This document shows, piece after piece, positions 40,929 to 49,926 of a DNA stretch of 59,027 nucleotides. The stretch lies in contig NZ_NHOY01000043.1 of NCBI RefSeq assembly GCF_002252755.1, positions 1 through 59,027 of the forward strand, in the 5' to 3' direction. The notes under the pieces were generated by a model, which worked only from the letters and a program-made list of their open reading frames with translations, did no database searches and was not told where the DNA came from. Every line of letters begins with the position of its first letter. Within the stretch, counting starts at the first letter, position 1. The DNA comes from Halorubrum sp. Hd13. Its GTDB lineage: Archaea > Halobacteriota > Halobacteria > Halobacteriales > Haloferacaceae. Position numbers and translations under genes: made by a program.

Positions 40929-42083
40929 TCACTCCACGTAGTCGATGTCTTCCATCTCCGCCGCCGCTCCCTCCGGCGGCTCGCCGTTCCGACCGTAGAT
41001 CTGCGGCGACTCGACGCCGGTCACGACGATCATGGTGCGCATCTCGCCCTCCAGCTCGTCGTCGACGGAGGTGCCCCAGATGATCCGCGCGTCGGGGTCG
41101 ATCCGGTCGTAGATCTCCTCGACGACGCCCTCGGCCTCCTCGATGGACATGTCGGTGCCGCCCGTGACGTTGACCAGCGCGGAGTTCGCGCCGGAGATGT
41201 CGACGTCGAGCAGCGGCGACCGGAGCGCGGACTTCACGGAGTCCTGCGCCTTCGAGTCGGAGTCGGACTCGCCGAGGCCGATCATCGCGACGCCGCCCTT
41301 CTCCATGACCGTGCGGACGTCGGCGAAGTCGAGGTTGACCAGGCCGGGCATCGTGATGAGCTCCGTGATCCCCTTCACCGAGCGCATGAGGACCTCGTCG
41401 GACACCTTGAACGCCTGTCGGACCGGGAGCTTCCCGACCGCGTCGAGCAGGCGGTCGTTGGGGACGACGATGACCGTGTCACTCACGTCGCGGAGGCGTT
41501 CGAGGCCCGCCTCGGCGTTCGTCCGGCGGACTTCGCCCTCGGCGGTGAACGGGGTCGTGACGATGGCGATGGTGAGCGCGCCCGACTCGCGGGCGGCCTT
41601 CGCGACGACGGGGGCGGAGCCCGTGCCGGTGCCCCCGCCGAGCCCGGCGGTGACGAACACCATGTCGGAGCCGTCGATCGCGTCCTGGATCTCCTCTTGC
41701 GACTCGATAGCGGCCTCCTCGCCGACCTGCGGAAGGGAGCCGGCGCCGCGCCCCTGGGTCTTCTGCTGGCCCATCAGGATCTTCGTGTCCGCCTCGATGT
41801 TGACGAGGTGCTGGACGTCGGTGTTGGCCGCGACCAGCTTCGCCCCGTGGATCCCCTCCTCGGTCATTCGGTTGACCGTGTTGCCCCCGGCCCCACCGCA
41901 GCCGACGACCGTGATGTTCGTCTGGAGGTCCTGTAAGACGTCCTGCAGCTCGTCGTCGGTCATCGTTCCGGACTGCGGCGGAGCACCGGCGGTGGCATCG
42001 TTCGCGCCGGCGCCGGTCTCTCCGGCGTCGTCCGCCGGAGATTCCTCGGCTTCGTCGATGGCGTCCTCCACGATAGAATCCAT
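40929..42083 (-). CDS. ftsZ1: Cell division GTPase FtsZ1
   Basis: Tubulin-like GTPase; 384 residues. Nucleotide loops: [12 protein letters not shown] (about 60-71), the tubulin signature [15 protein letters not shown], and the T7-loop area [11 protein letters not shown]. An acidic N-terminal extension of about 45 residues and a C-terminal tail [22 protein letters not shown] fit the haloarchaeal FtsZ1 type, which sits beside secE-spt5. The promoter contains AAAAATAAATACG at about 42105-42120, a strong TATA-like box. FtsZ1 organises the division ring together with FtsZ2 (encoded elsewhere). Confidence 0.97.
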   Translation of the reverse strand: MDSIVEDAIDEAEESPADDAGETGAGANDATAGAPPQSGTMTDDELQDVLQDLQTNITVVGCGGAGGNTVNRMTEEGIHGAKLVAANTDVQHLVNIEADTKILMGQQKTQGRGAGSLPQVGEEAAIESQEEIQDAIDGSDMVFVTAGLGGGTGTGSAPVVAKAARESGALTIAIVTTPFTAEGEVRRTNAEAGLERLRDVSDTVIVVPNDRLLDAVGKLPVRQAFKVSDEVLMRSVKGITELITMPGLVNLDFADVRTVMEKGGVAMIGLGESDSDSKAQDSVKSALRSPLLDVDISGANSALVNVTGGTDMSIEEAEGVVEEIYDRIDPDARIIWGTSVDDELEGEMRTMIVVTGVESPQIYGRNGEPPEGAAAEMEDIDYVE

Positions 42084-42184
42084 TATGTGGTGTGGTTGCG
42101 ACCCGGACGTATTTATTTTTGCCCGATCGTCTGACGCGAGTCAGACGGCGAGAGACCGGCGCGAGCGCGCGGGAGCCGTCGGCT

Positions 42185-43753
42185 TCACTCCTCTGCGTCC
42201 GCGAACTCTGCTACGTCCGCGACGTCGATCGGGAACCGCTCCGTCCGCGACCGCGACACCTCGTCCGGGGTCACCGTCTCGCCGTCGACCGCGACCGACT
42301 CGCCGTCGGCGAGCCGACCGAACGCCGGTCCCTCCGGGACGCCGCGGTCCCGCGCCAGTTCGGGGTCGAAGGCGGTCTCGCGGGCGACGACCGCGTCGTC
42401 CGCCACCTCGACGGCGTCGTACCCCTCCCCGAGCACCGCCGCGAGGTCGGCGACGAGGTCGGCGTAGGCGGGGGTGTCCGCGCGGTCGGCGAAGGCGGCC
42501 GCCCCCGCCGCGCGAGTGCCGGCCTGCTCCGTGTCGAAGGCGACGGCGTTCGCCGCCACGGCCTCTCGGGTCGCCTCCGGGTCGATCCCCTGCGCCCGCG
42601 ACAGGAGCTCCGCGGGGAGCTCGCGGACCGAGACCGCGTCGGCGTCCGACGCCGCGGGGGAGACGTCCCCGAACCGGAGTCCCTCGTCGACGGTCGCGAG
42701 GTCGGTCTCCAACCGCTCGACCAGCGGGAGCGGGCGGTCCCCCACCTCCCGGACCCACGTCTCGCTCACGACGCGGTGTCCGAGCCCCTCCACGACGGCC
42801 GCGACCTCGGGCCTGTCGCCCTCGATCACGGCGCGGTCCGCGCGGCTACGCTCGAACGCCTGCTCGATCGTCTCGCGGTTCGCCTCGGGCGCGCCCATCT
42901 CGCCGAGCGCCCAGTCGGCGCCGACGTGGCCCACGGCCCACTCGGTCTCGCGGACGATCCGGGTGAACCGGGGCGCATAGTGGCCGCCGCCGAAGCCGAC
43001 GACGTGGCGGGGCGGAGCGTCGGCCGGGTCGGCCGCGTCGGCCGCACCGTCGGTCGCATCAGCCGTACCGTCGATCACGTCAGCCGCACCGTCGCTCGCG
43101 CGGGCGTCATCGTCGCCCGTGAGGTCCGGCCCGGTCCCGCGGAGGTCGAGCACCGCCCGTGCGACCGCCTCTGCCGCCTCCCGGTCCTCCCACTGGGGCT
43201 CGTCGGAGCCGAGTTCGACGAACAGCGAGGGGACGGAGGCGCTCGTCGGCCCGTGGTGGGTGCACTCGATGCCGACGTCGTACCCCTCGGGGGCGTGCGC
43301 CGCCAGCGCCTCGACGACGCGCTTCTCCGCACCGGGGGCGGCGTTCGCGAGCGTCTCCGGCTCGCCGCCGTACGGCGCCGGCCCGAAGTTGCCGGTGACG
43401 TGGGCGGTCAGCAGCTCCCCCGTCTTCCCGGAGTGCCTAGAGACGAAGACGAGGAAGTCGGGATTGGCGTCGCCTGTGTCGCCCGCCTCGCCTTTGTCAT
43501 CGGCATCATCGACATCGCCTGTGTCATCGGCGTCGTCGGCGTCGCTCCCGAACGCGGCGGCCGGGTCGTCCAGCTCGATGTGGAGGTCGTCGAACTCCCG
43601 GAGCTCGAACCCGTCGGTCCGGTAGTAGGTCCCGCCGCCCGCGGCGTCGGGGCGAGTCTCGTCCTCGCGCTCCTCCCAGTCGCCGACCGCGAGCAGGCGC
43701 TCGCCGATGTGTTCGGACGCGCTGTCGGCCCGGCTGACGACGATCGCTATCAC
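42185..43753 (-). CDS. dtdA: D-aminoacyl-tRNA deacylase (DtdA) with acidic insertions
   Basis: Archaeal/plant enzyme that hydrolyses D-aminoacyl-tRNA to protect translation. 522 residues. N-terminal MIAIVVSRADSASEHIGERLL; the conserved FLVFVSRHSGKTGELLTAHVTGNFG and CTHHGPTSASVPSLFVELGS; then HVVGFGGGHYAPRFTRIV with catalytic or metal-binding His residues. Two low-complexity acidic insertions (DADDADDTGDVDDADD, about residues 72-95, and a DGAADVIDGTADATDGAAD run, about 220-245) lengthen it by some 60 residues over typical haloarchaeal members. Both are species-variable linkers. Confidence 0.95.
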   Translation of the reverse strand: MIAIVVSRADSASEHIGERLLAVGDWEEREDETRPDAAGGGTYYRTDGFELREFDDLHIELDDPAAAFGSDADDADDTGDVDDADDKGEAGDTGDANPDFLVFVSRHSGKTGELLTAHVTGNFGPAPYGGEPETLANAAPGAEKRVVEALAAHAPEGYDVGIECTHHGPTSASVPSLFVELGSDEPQWEDREAAEAVARAVLDLRGTGPDLTGDDDARASDGAADVIDGTADATDGAADAADPADAPPRHVVGFGGGHYAPRFTRIVRETEWAVGHVGADWALGEMGAPEANRETIEQAFERSRADRAVIEGDRPEVAAVVEGLGHRVVSETWVREVGDRPLPLVERLETDLATVDEGLRFGDVSPAASDADAVSVRELPAELLSRAQGIDPEATREAVAANAVAFDTEQAGTRAAGAAAFADRADTPAYADLVADLAAVLGEGYDAVEVADDAVVARETAFDPELARDRGVPEGPAFGRLADGESVAVDGETVTPDEVSRSRTERFPIDVADVAEFADAEE

Positions 43754-43911
43754 GGGCGCGGCTCCGTGACGAGCGACCGAATAGGCGTCGGTTCCAGACG
43801 GTCATCGGGGGGATTCCCGACGGTGATGAGGCGATTTCCGAGAGTGTCGGGGGTATCTTCAACCGGCGTCGAGGCGATTCCGGGCGATCGCCGGGGCGAG
43901 TCCGTGGACGG

Positions 43912-44862
43912 TCACGGGAACAGCAGGTACGCGAACACGCCGTAGCCGGCGACGAGGACCGCGCCGTCGACCCGGGTGATCCGATCGCCGCGATACATGA
44001 TCCCGACGAGCCCGACGGTGAACGCGAGCAGCGCGGGGAACTCGAAGCCGCGGACGCCGGGGCTCACGCCGATCGGCCGAATGACCGCGATGATCCCGAT
44101 GACTGCGAGGATGTTGTAGATGTTCGATCCGACGATGTTGCCGACGCTGAACTCCGCCTCGCCGCGCACGGCGGCGACGACGCTCGCCGCCAGCTCGGGG
44201 AGCGAGGTACCCAGCGCGAGCACCGTGAGCCCGATGAAGATGTCGGAGAAGCCGGCCGCGGAGAGCAGCGACTCCCCGCCGTCGATCAGCCACCGCGACC
44301 CGAGCACCAGCGCGGCGATCCCGCCGACCACGGCGGTGACGTCGCGGAGGCTGGCGTCCGGCATCTCCGCGCGCTCCGCGGTGGAGATGCCGGACTGGGT
44401 CTGCCGGATCCGGCGCATGACCACGACGGTGAACGCCACGAGCGTCCCGAGCAGGAGGAGTCCGCCCGGTCGGCCGATGCGCCCGTTCCAGCCGAGCCCC
44501 ACGAGCAGCAGCGCGGCGAGCAGCATGAAGGGAACGTGGCGCTCGAACACCGTCTCGGAGACGTTGAGGGGCCGGATCAGCGCGGAGACCCCCAACACGA
44601 GCCCGATGTTCGCGATGTTCGACCCGAGGATCGTCCCGAGCCCCACGTCCGTCGACACGGTGACGGCGCCGAGGAGGGAGACGAACAGCTCGGGGGCGGT
44701 CGTCGCGAACGCGATGACGGTGACCCCGACCGTCGACGCCTTCAGGCCGACGGCGAGCGCCAGGTCGCTGGCGCCCTTGACGAGGAGTTCGGCGCCAGCG
44801 TACAGGAGGGCGGCGCCCCCGACGAGGAGCAGCAGTTCCGTGAGCGGCGACCCGAGCAACAC
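43912..44862 (-). CDS. Sodium/calcium exchanger family transporter
   Basis: A 316-residue CaCA-family antiporter with ten helices in two inverted halves. The alpha repeats are readable: FATTAPELFVSLLGA with LGSNIANIGLVLG in the first half, and LGTSLPELAASVVAA with VGSNIYNILAVIG in the second; these residues form the ion site. The first half has ATTAPE in place of the common GTSLPE, a frequent variation. It exports Ca2+ or similar cations in exchange for Na+ or K+. The start ATG 44862 gives LLGSPLTELLLLVGG, and TTTTTAAAACGC lies about 25 bases before it. Confidence 0.94.
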   Translation of the reverse strand: MLLGSPLTELLLLVGGAALLYAGAELLVKGASDLALAVGLKASTVGVTVIAFATTAPELFVSLLGAVTVSTDVGLGTILGSNIANIGLVLGVSALIRPLNVSETVFERHVPFMLLAALLLVGLGWNGRIGRPGGLLLLGTLVAFTVVVMRRIRQTQSGISTAERAEMPDASLRDVTAVVGGIAALVLGSRWLIDGGESLLSAAGFSDIFIGLTVLALGTSLPELAASVVAAVRGEAEFSVGNIVGSNIYNILAVIGIIAVIRPIGVSPGVRGFEFPALLAFTVGLVGIMYRGDRITRVDGAVLVAGYGVFAYLLFP

Positions 44863-44941
44863 GGCTCTCGGTAGTCGGTCGCGTTTTAAAAAGCGCCGTG
44901 GTTCGGGGCGGCCGGGCCCGGACTCGGATCGGTCCGCCGGC

Positions 44942-45136
44942 TCAGGCCCGCGTCGCGCGGAACTCGCCGTGTTTCATTCCGACGACGAACGCGATGGCGC
45001 CGAAGACGAGCATCGACGGGAGAACCATCATCAGCGTCGTCTGGAACCCCATCGGCGTCCCGACGGCGACGCCGGCGGTGCCGAGGGCGACGATCAACAC
45101 GACGATACCGGCCGCGCGGGGCAGGTCGAACTCCAT
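44942..45136 (-). CDS. Small two-helix haloarchaeal membrane protein
   Basis: 64 residues: MEFDLPRAAGIVVLIVALGT begins helix 1; helix 2 is MMVLPSMLVFGAIAFVVGM; the tail is KHGEFRATRA. A compact small protein of the kind seen widely in this lineage with no assigned role. It lies between the cation exchanger and the PhzF-like gene, same strand, with 79 bases to the exchanger start. Confidence 0.72.
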   Translation of the reverse strand: MEFDLPRAAGIVVLIVALGTAGVAVGTPMGFQTTLMMVLPSMLVFGAIAFVVGMKHGEFRATRA

Positions 45137-45269
45137 GCCCGCGGTACGGTTCGCGCGAACCTAAGGGTTCGGCTCCCGGTCGGCCCGGCGTCGCCGGGCC
45201 GATCGCTCCGTCCGACGCCCCCGAAACGGATTCCCGGACCCGTTTCCCGGAACGGCGCCCCCTCGCGGC

Positions 45270-46187
45270 TCACGCCTCGATGATATCGTCCTCGCGTTCC
45301 GCCGGCAGCGTCAGCTCCCCCTCGGTCGAGACGACCGCGCGGCCGCCGACCCGGACCTCGTCGCCCTCGACTCGCACCCTGACGTGCCCGGGGCGGTCGA
45401 CGAAGTGCCCCTGCTCGAACCGGAGCTCATCGGGGAAGTCGCCGTCGAACGCGTCGACGGACCGGAGGTACGCCCCGACCGCGCCGCTGGCCGTGCCCGT
45501 CACGGGGTCCTCGGCGACGCCGACGGCGGGCGCGAACGCCCGGCCGTGGAGGGTCGACGCCGCGTCGATCGCGTCGAACGTGAACGCGTAGATCCCGGCG
45601 GCGTCGTGGGCGTTCGAGATGTCCTCGACGGCGGCCGCGTCGGGCTCCGCCTCCCCGAGGCGTTCGAGGAAGTTGACGGGGACGACGAGCCACGGGAGCC
45701 CGGTCGAGGCGACGGCGACGGGGAGGTCGGCCCCCACGTCCCGGAGGGCCGCGGGGTCGATCCCGAGCGCGTCGCCGAGCCGGTCGGCGTCGAGTTCCGT
45801 CTCGTCCACCGCCTCGACAGTCGGCGGGTTCTGCCGCATCCAGACGGTGCCGTCGTCGTCGACGCGGATAGAGAGGTCGCCGACGTTCGTCCGGAGCGTT
45901 CGCTCGCCGGCGTCGATCTCCCCCGCGGCGTACAGCGCGGCGTAGCTCGCGATCGTGGCGTGGCCGCAGAGATCGACCTCCGTGGAGGGGGTGAAGTAGC
46001 GGAGCCGCTCGTCGGCGCCGTCGCCCGCCTCGAAGCGGAACGCGGTCTCGGAGGCGCCGAGCTCGGCGGCGACTCGCCCCATCCGATCGTCGCTCAGTCC
46101 CGCGGCGTCCGGGAGGACGCCGGCGACGTTCCCGGCAAGCGGTTCGTCCGTGAACGCGTCGACGAGCAGCGCGCGTCGCGTCTCCAT
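45270..46187 (-). CDS. PhzF family isomerase-like protein
   Basis: 305 residues of the two-lobed diaminopimelate-epimerase fold. N-terminal LVDAFTDEPLAGNVAGVLPDAAGL carries the conserved catalytic-type Glu region later (ELGASETAFRF). LRYFTPSTEVDLCGHATIASYAAL is the family signature. The second lobe has VAEDPVTGTASGAVGAYL and the end motif VRVRVEGDEVRVGGRAVV. Natural substrates of most PhzF-like proteins are unknown, and nothing here suggests phenazine biosynthesis. It is divergent from the phosphodiesterase gene. Confidence 0.94.
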   Translation of the reverse strand: METRRALLVDAFTDEPLAGNVAGVLPDAAGLSDDRMGRVAAELGASETAFRFEAGDGADERLRYFTPSTEVDLCGHATIASYAALYAAGEIDAGERTLRTNVGDLSIRVDDDGTVWMRQNPPTVEAVDETELDADRLGDALGIDPAALRDVGADLPVAVASTGLPWLVVPVNFLERLGEAEPDAAAVEDISNAHDAAGIYAFTFDAIDAASTLHGRAFAPAVGVAEDPVTGTASGAVGAYLRSVDAFDGDFPDELRFEQGHFVDRPGHVRVRVEGDEVRVGGRAVVSTEGELTLPAEREDDIIEA

Positions 46188-46276
46188 GCGTCACCCTCGT
46201 GGGGCGGCCTCAAAAGGGTCCCGAGCCGACTGGGGGCGATGTCAACCCTTTTGCCCTCCACGCCGGATGTACCCCT

Positions 46277-47623
46277 ATGGGCCTCTTCGACCGGTTACGC
46301 GGGAACGACACCCCGCGCGTGGCGTTCATCGGGATCGACGGTCTCCCGTACGGTCTCGTCGCCGACAACCCGGACACGTTCCCGACGCTGTCGGCGATCG
46401 CCGACGACGGCGACGGCGGAGCGATCGACAGCGCCGTGCCGCCGGAGTCGAGCGCGTGCTGGCCCGTCCTGACCAGCGGCCAGAACCCCGGCGAAACCGG
46501 CGTGTTCGGGTTTCAGGACCGAGAGATCGGGTCCTACGACACCTACGTGCCGATGGGCCGGGACGTCCAGTCGACCCGCGTGTGGGACCGCGCCACCGAC
46601 GCCGGACTCGACACGACGGTGATGAACGTCCCCGTCACGTTCCCGCCCCAGCGGACGGTTCAGCGGATGGTGTCGGGCTACCTCTCGCCCGACGTGGACA
46701 AGGCCGCCCACCCCGACGAGCTCCGGGAGTACCTCACCGAGAGCGACTACCGGCTGTCGGTGAACGCGAAGCTGGGGCACAAGGCGGACAAATCGGAGTT
46801 CGTCGAGCACGCGCGGGAGACGCTCGACGCCCGCGCCGCCGCCTTCTCCCGGTACGTCGAGCGCGACGACTGGGACCTGTTCGTCGGCGTGTTCACGGCG
46901 CCGGACCGGATCAACCACTTCCTGTGGGGCGATTACGCGGAGGACGGGGCGTACCGCGAGGAGCTCCTGGAGTTCTACGCCGCGCTCGACGAGCACATCG
47001 GCGCGATCCGGAAGGCGATCCCCGACGACGTCCGCCTCGTCGTGGGCTCGACCCACGGGTTCGCGCGGCTCCGCTACGACGTCTACTGCAACGAGTGGCT
47101 GGAGCGAGAGGGCTGGCTCTCGTACGGCGACGCCGACCACGGCGCGTTGACCGACATCGACGAGGACACCCGCGCCTACTCGCTCGTTCCCGGTCGGTTC
47201 TACCTCAACTTGGAGGGGCGCGAACCGGAAGGAGTCGTGCCCGAGTCGGAGTACGAGTCCGTGCGCGCCGAGCTACAGGATGCTCTCAAGGCGTGGGAGG
47301 GTCCCGACGGGAAGCCGGTCGCGAAGCGCGTCGTCGAGCGCGAGACCGTCTTCCGCGGCGACCACGACGAAATCGCCCCGGACCTCGTCGTCATCCCGAA
47401 CGAGGGGTTCGACCTCAAGTCCGGCTTCCGCTCCCACGACGAGGTGTTCGACCCGGACGGCCCGCGGACGGGGATGCACACGTTCGAGGACGCCGCCCTG
47501 TTCATCGACCACCCGGACTCGAACATCGAGGACGCGGACCTCCTCGACGTCGCGCCGACCCTCCTGCGGCTGCTCGACGTCGACTACGGACGGACCGACC
47601 TCGACGGCGCGAGCCTGATCTGA
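46277..47623 (+). CDS. Alkaline phosphatase superfamily type I phosphodiesterase
   Basis: 448 residues. The metal-binding and nucleophile region is VAFIGIDGLPYGLV...PPESSACWPVLTSGQNPGETGVFGF, with the nucleophile probably Ser in PESSACW. Other metal ligands are likely in TAPDRINHFLWGD and GSTHGFARL, where a canonical D-H-G is replaced by T-H-G. It also has RSHDEVFDPDGPRTGMHTFEDAALF, as in archaeal phosphodiesterase/nucleotide pyrophosphatase-like proteins. The substrate is unknown. It lacks a signal peptide, so it is cytosolic. ATG 46277 (MGLFDRL) is preferred. The next gene starts two bases after its stop. Confidence 0.9.
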   Translation: MGLFDRLRGNDTPRVAFIGIDGLPYGLVADNPDTFPTLSAIADDGDGGAIDSAVPPESSACWPVLTSGQNPGETGVFGFQDREIGSYDTYVPMGRDVQSTRVWDRATDAGLDTTVMNVPVTFPPQRTVQRMVSGYLSPDVDKAAHPDELREYLTESDYRLSVNAKLGHKADKSEFVEHARETLDARAAAFSRYVERDDWDLFVGVFTAPDRINHFLWGDYAEDGAYREELLEFYAALDEHIGAIRKAIPDDVRLVVGSTHGFARLRYDVYCNEWLEREGWLSYGDADHGALTDIDEDTRAYSLVPGRFYLNLEGREPEGVVPESEYESVRAELQDALKAWEGPDGKPVAKRVVERETVFRGDHDEIAPDLVVIPNEGFDLKSGFRSHDEVFDPDGPRTGMHTFEDAALFIDHPDSNIEDADLLDVAPTLLRLLDVDYGRTDLDGASLI

Positions 47624-47624
47624 G

Positions 47625-48200
47625 ATGGAACGGACGCCGGACGGGACCCCGGTCGGCGTCGACGACCCGTACGCGGTCGCCGGCGTCTGCGACCACCTGA
47701 CCGACGACGGTCGCTGTCGGTTCGCGCTGACGCGCGCCGGCGACGACCCGGCGTTCGCCGCGGCCCGCCGCGCAGACGGCTACGCCTGCCACGTCGGTCC
47801 CGACGGCGCCTGGCGCCGATGTCCCCACTACCGCTCGACGACCGACGGTCGCGAGTGTCACCGCTGCGGGCTCGAAGAGGTGCGTATCGCCCACGACGAC
47901 GAGCGACCGCTGGTTGAGGAACACCACCTCTCGTACGGGAGCGCGGGCGGCGGCGAGGCGGGTAACGGGAACGCCGACGGCGACGAGGAGGGCGAGGCCG
48001 GCCCCCACGAGATAACGGTCGCGTTGTGTCGCTGGTGCCACACGAAGGTCCACAAGTCGTTCGCGCGGATCGACGACGACGCGAGTCCGGATCCCGAGGC
48101 GATCGCGGAGCGAGAGAGCCGCAACGGTCGTCAACAGGAGGAACTCTCGTTCGGGACCGCCGCCGAACGGTTCGACCCCGACGCCGACGACGAGACCTGA
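47625..48200 (+). CDS. HNH-like zinc-binding protein
   Basis: 191 residues. The second half has an HNH/McrA-type pattern: CHRC (78-81), EEHHLSYG (99-104), and LCRWCHTKVHKSF with Cys135, Cys138, His139 and His143. The Cys positions would hold a structural zinc around the HNH core. A Gly/Asn/Asp-rich insertion (about 107-125) interrupts the middle. The N-terminal half has another set of cysteines (Cys22, 31, 55, 66: VCDHL, RCRF, YACHV, RRCPHY), perhaps another metal site. It is translationally coupled to the phosphodiesterase gene. Nuclease activity is not certain. Confidence 0.8.
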   Translation: MERTPDGTPVGVDDPYAVAGVCDHLTDDGRCRFALTRAGDDPAFAAARRADGYACHVGPDGAWRRCPHYRSTTDGRECHRCGLEEVRIAHDDERPLVEEHHLSYGSAGGGEAGNGNADGDEEGEAGPHEITVALCRWCHTKVHKSFARIDDDASPDPEAIAERESRNGRQQEELSFGTAAERFDPDADDET

Positions 48201-48279
48201 TCCGCGTGAACAAGCGCTTCCGGTTCCGAAGCGAGAGCGTGATCGCATCGTCCACCGCTCGAAAGGACCGATGTAGCAG

Positions 48280-48786
48280 TTACCCGTCGAACGGATCGGC
48301 GAAGTCCCCACGGATGAAGTAGCGCACGAAGTTACCGTAAGTCCGATCGCCCGGGTGGTCGGCGACCTGTTCGTACCGGACGTTACCGTCGCCGTCGATC
48401 ACGTACGTCGCGGCGATTCCCGTGGTCCCCCTGCCGGTCTCTTCGGTCCCGCTGTACTGCGACGCGACCTCGCCGCCGGGGTCGCTAAGCAACTGAACGT
48501 CGAGATCGTACCGGTCGCGCATCTCTGTGAGCGGCCCGATCGAATCGGTCACGACAGGGAGGATGTCCACGCCGTCGTTGAACCAGAGGTCGTAGGAGAC
48601 CTCGCTGAAGGTCTGGAGCTGTTCCGCACAGAAACTACACCAGTGCCCGCGGTTGATCAGCACGACACTCGGACCGTCCTCCAAAGTATCAGAAAGAGTT
48701 ACTTTCTCGCCGGCCGTGGATTCGAGCGTGAAATCGGGTGCCTGAGAGCGTTCGAGTGACACGCCTGCGATTGAACGGTCACCCAT
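48280..48786 (-). CDS. Peroxiredoxin/TlpA-like redoxin
   Basis: 168 residues of thioredoxin fold. APDFTLESTAGEKVTLSDTLEDG precedes INRGHWCSFCAEQL with Cys50 and Cys53 (CSFC), a redox pair in the position of the peroxidatic and CxxC cysteines. IAATYVIDGDGNVRYEQVADHPGDR ends the fold. It could reduce peroxides or disulfides; a redoxin role is the safest statement. ATG 48786 is used because the longer frame is GC-rich and without family features. Confidence 0.87.
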   Translation of the reverse strand: MGDRSIAGVSLERSQAPDFTLESTAGEKVTLSDTLEDGPSVVLINRGHWCSFCAEQLQTFSEVSYDLWFNDGVDILPVVTDSIGPLTEMRDRYDLDVQLLSDPGGEVASQYSGTEETGRGTTGIAATYVIDGDGNVRYEQVADHPGDRTYGNFVRYFIRGDFADPFDG

Positions 48787-48987
48787 TTTACTCTGGCGTG
48801 GACTGGTAGCGGCACCGCACGGTCGCCACGCGTGCCCACCTCGCGGGGGACCGGCGGCGCCGGTGTCGACGCCGGTCCGATTCCGGAGCCGATCTCGGGC
48901 GGCGGGAGCAACGAAAAGCACGCCTGAGGCGCCTTCGAGCGGACAAGTGGGCGCTTCGACCGCGACGGGTGTCGACCAGTGCGGGAT

Positions 48988-49755
48988 TCAGGCGTCGGAC
49001 CGCGGCCGGATCAGGTTCGCGAGCGAGACGAGCACGCCGAGGAACCACCCGAGCGGGACGGAGATGCCCAGCCACATCAGGACGTAGCCCAGGCCGGCGA
49101 CGCCCCACTGCTCGCCGAACGTCTCCAAGTCGAAGGCGCCGCGGAGCGTCTCGTTGATCCCGCCGACGGCGAGGAACGTGTCGAGGATCCAGACCGCGAG
49201 GTCGTAGCTCGGATCGAGCACCAAGTTCGAGATAGAGGGCGTGAGGAGCCCGGCGACCACCGGCGGGAGGAAGATGGCCGTCATCGCGAACGGGTACGCG
49301 AGGAGGACGCTGACGAACCGTCCGCCGACCTTCGAGAACCCGGCGGCCGCGCCCGCGGAGACGACCGCGACGACGCTGGCGCCGCCGATCCCGAGCATCA
49401 CCTCGGTCGGTAGTTGAAAGTGCGCGAGGAGTGTGAGCGACCCCCAGACCAGCGTCGCGACGAGGACGGCGCCGAGCACGCCGAAGCGGGCCACCGCCGA
49501 GTCGAGTTTCGCGGCGTAGAACCGCGTGGCGAATCCGACGAGCAGGAGCGGGTACGCGACCGCGACGAGCGGTCCGCCGAGTATCGCCCAGACGTAATAG
49601 CCGACCGTCTGGACGGCGGTCTCCGGTTTCCACTTCCCCAGCACCGCGCTCGGATCGAGCTGTCTCGGGAAGACGACCTCCATCCACGTCTCGTGGAGTC
49701 GAACCACGTCAAGGAGGAGCGCTTCCACCAGCCCTGTCTGTCCTCGGCGTTCCAT
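48988..49755 (-). CDS. Yip1-like membrane protein (family call weak)
   Basis: 255 residues. The N-terminal 55 residues are soluble and amphipathic (VEALLLDVVRLHETWMEVVFPRQLDP), then about six helices (VGYYVWAILGGPLVAVAYPLLLVGF, VLGAVLVATLVWGSLTLLAHF, LGIGGASVVAVVSAGAAAGF, FVSVLLAYPFAMTAIFLPPVVAGLL, VWILDTFLAVGGI, WLGISVPLGWFLGVLVSLANL). The layout resembles YIP1-domain proteins, but this is a shape argument. It is divergent from the Tat lipoprotein gene. Confidence 0.7.
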   Translation of the reverse strand: MERRGQTGLVEALLLDVVRLHETWMEVVFPRQLDPSAVLGKWKPETAVQTVGYYVWAILGGPLVAVAYPLLLVGFATRFYAAKLDSAVARFGVLGAVLVATLVWGSLTLLAHFQLPTEVMLGIGGASVVAVVSAGAAAGFSKVGGRFVSVLLAYPFAMTAIFLPPVVAGLLTPSISNLVLDPSYDLAVWILDTFLAVGGINETLRGAFDLETFGEQWGVAGLGYVLMWLGISVPLGWFLGVLVSLANLIRPRSDA

Positions 49756-49796
49756 TTGGCTCACCTCGCGCACGCCACACCGTGAACTTTGTGCCT

Positions 49797-49862
49797 TCGT
49801 TCGCGGGGCTGACACCAAACGCGGGTTCTTCGTTCGTTGGCCTGACACCAAACCTGCGCCGT
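49797..49862. repeat. 33-bp imperfect tandem repeat in the divergent promoter region
   Basis: The motif TTCGTTCG...CTGACACCAAAC occurs at 49797-49820 and again at 49830-49853 with a 33-base spacing, nearly three helical turns. It sits between the divergent genes at 49755 and 49927 and could be a pair of binding sites for a regulator acting on both. Confidence 0.6.
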
Positions 49863-49892
49863 CGATTATCAGACAGGAAACCTCACGCCGAT

Positions 49893-49904
49893 ACGCTTAA
49901 GCGT
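49893..49904 (+). promoter_or_regulatory. TATA-containing palindrome before the Tat lipoprotein gene
   Basis: ACGCTTAAGCGT is a perfect 12-bp palindrome centred 28 bases before the ATG at 49927. The CTTAAG core can serve as TATA box, giving a leaderless transcript. A protein binding the palindrome would compete with TBP. Confidence 0.6.
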
Positions 49905-49926
49905 TACAGCGGGCCTAACACTGCTC

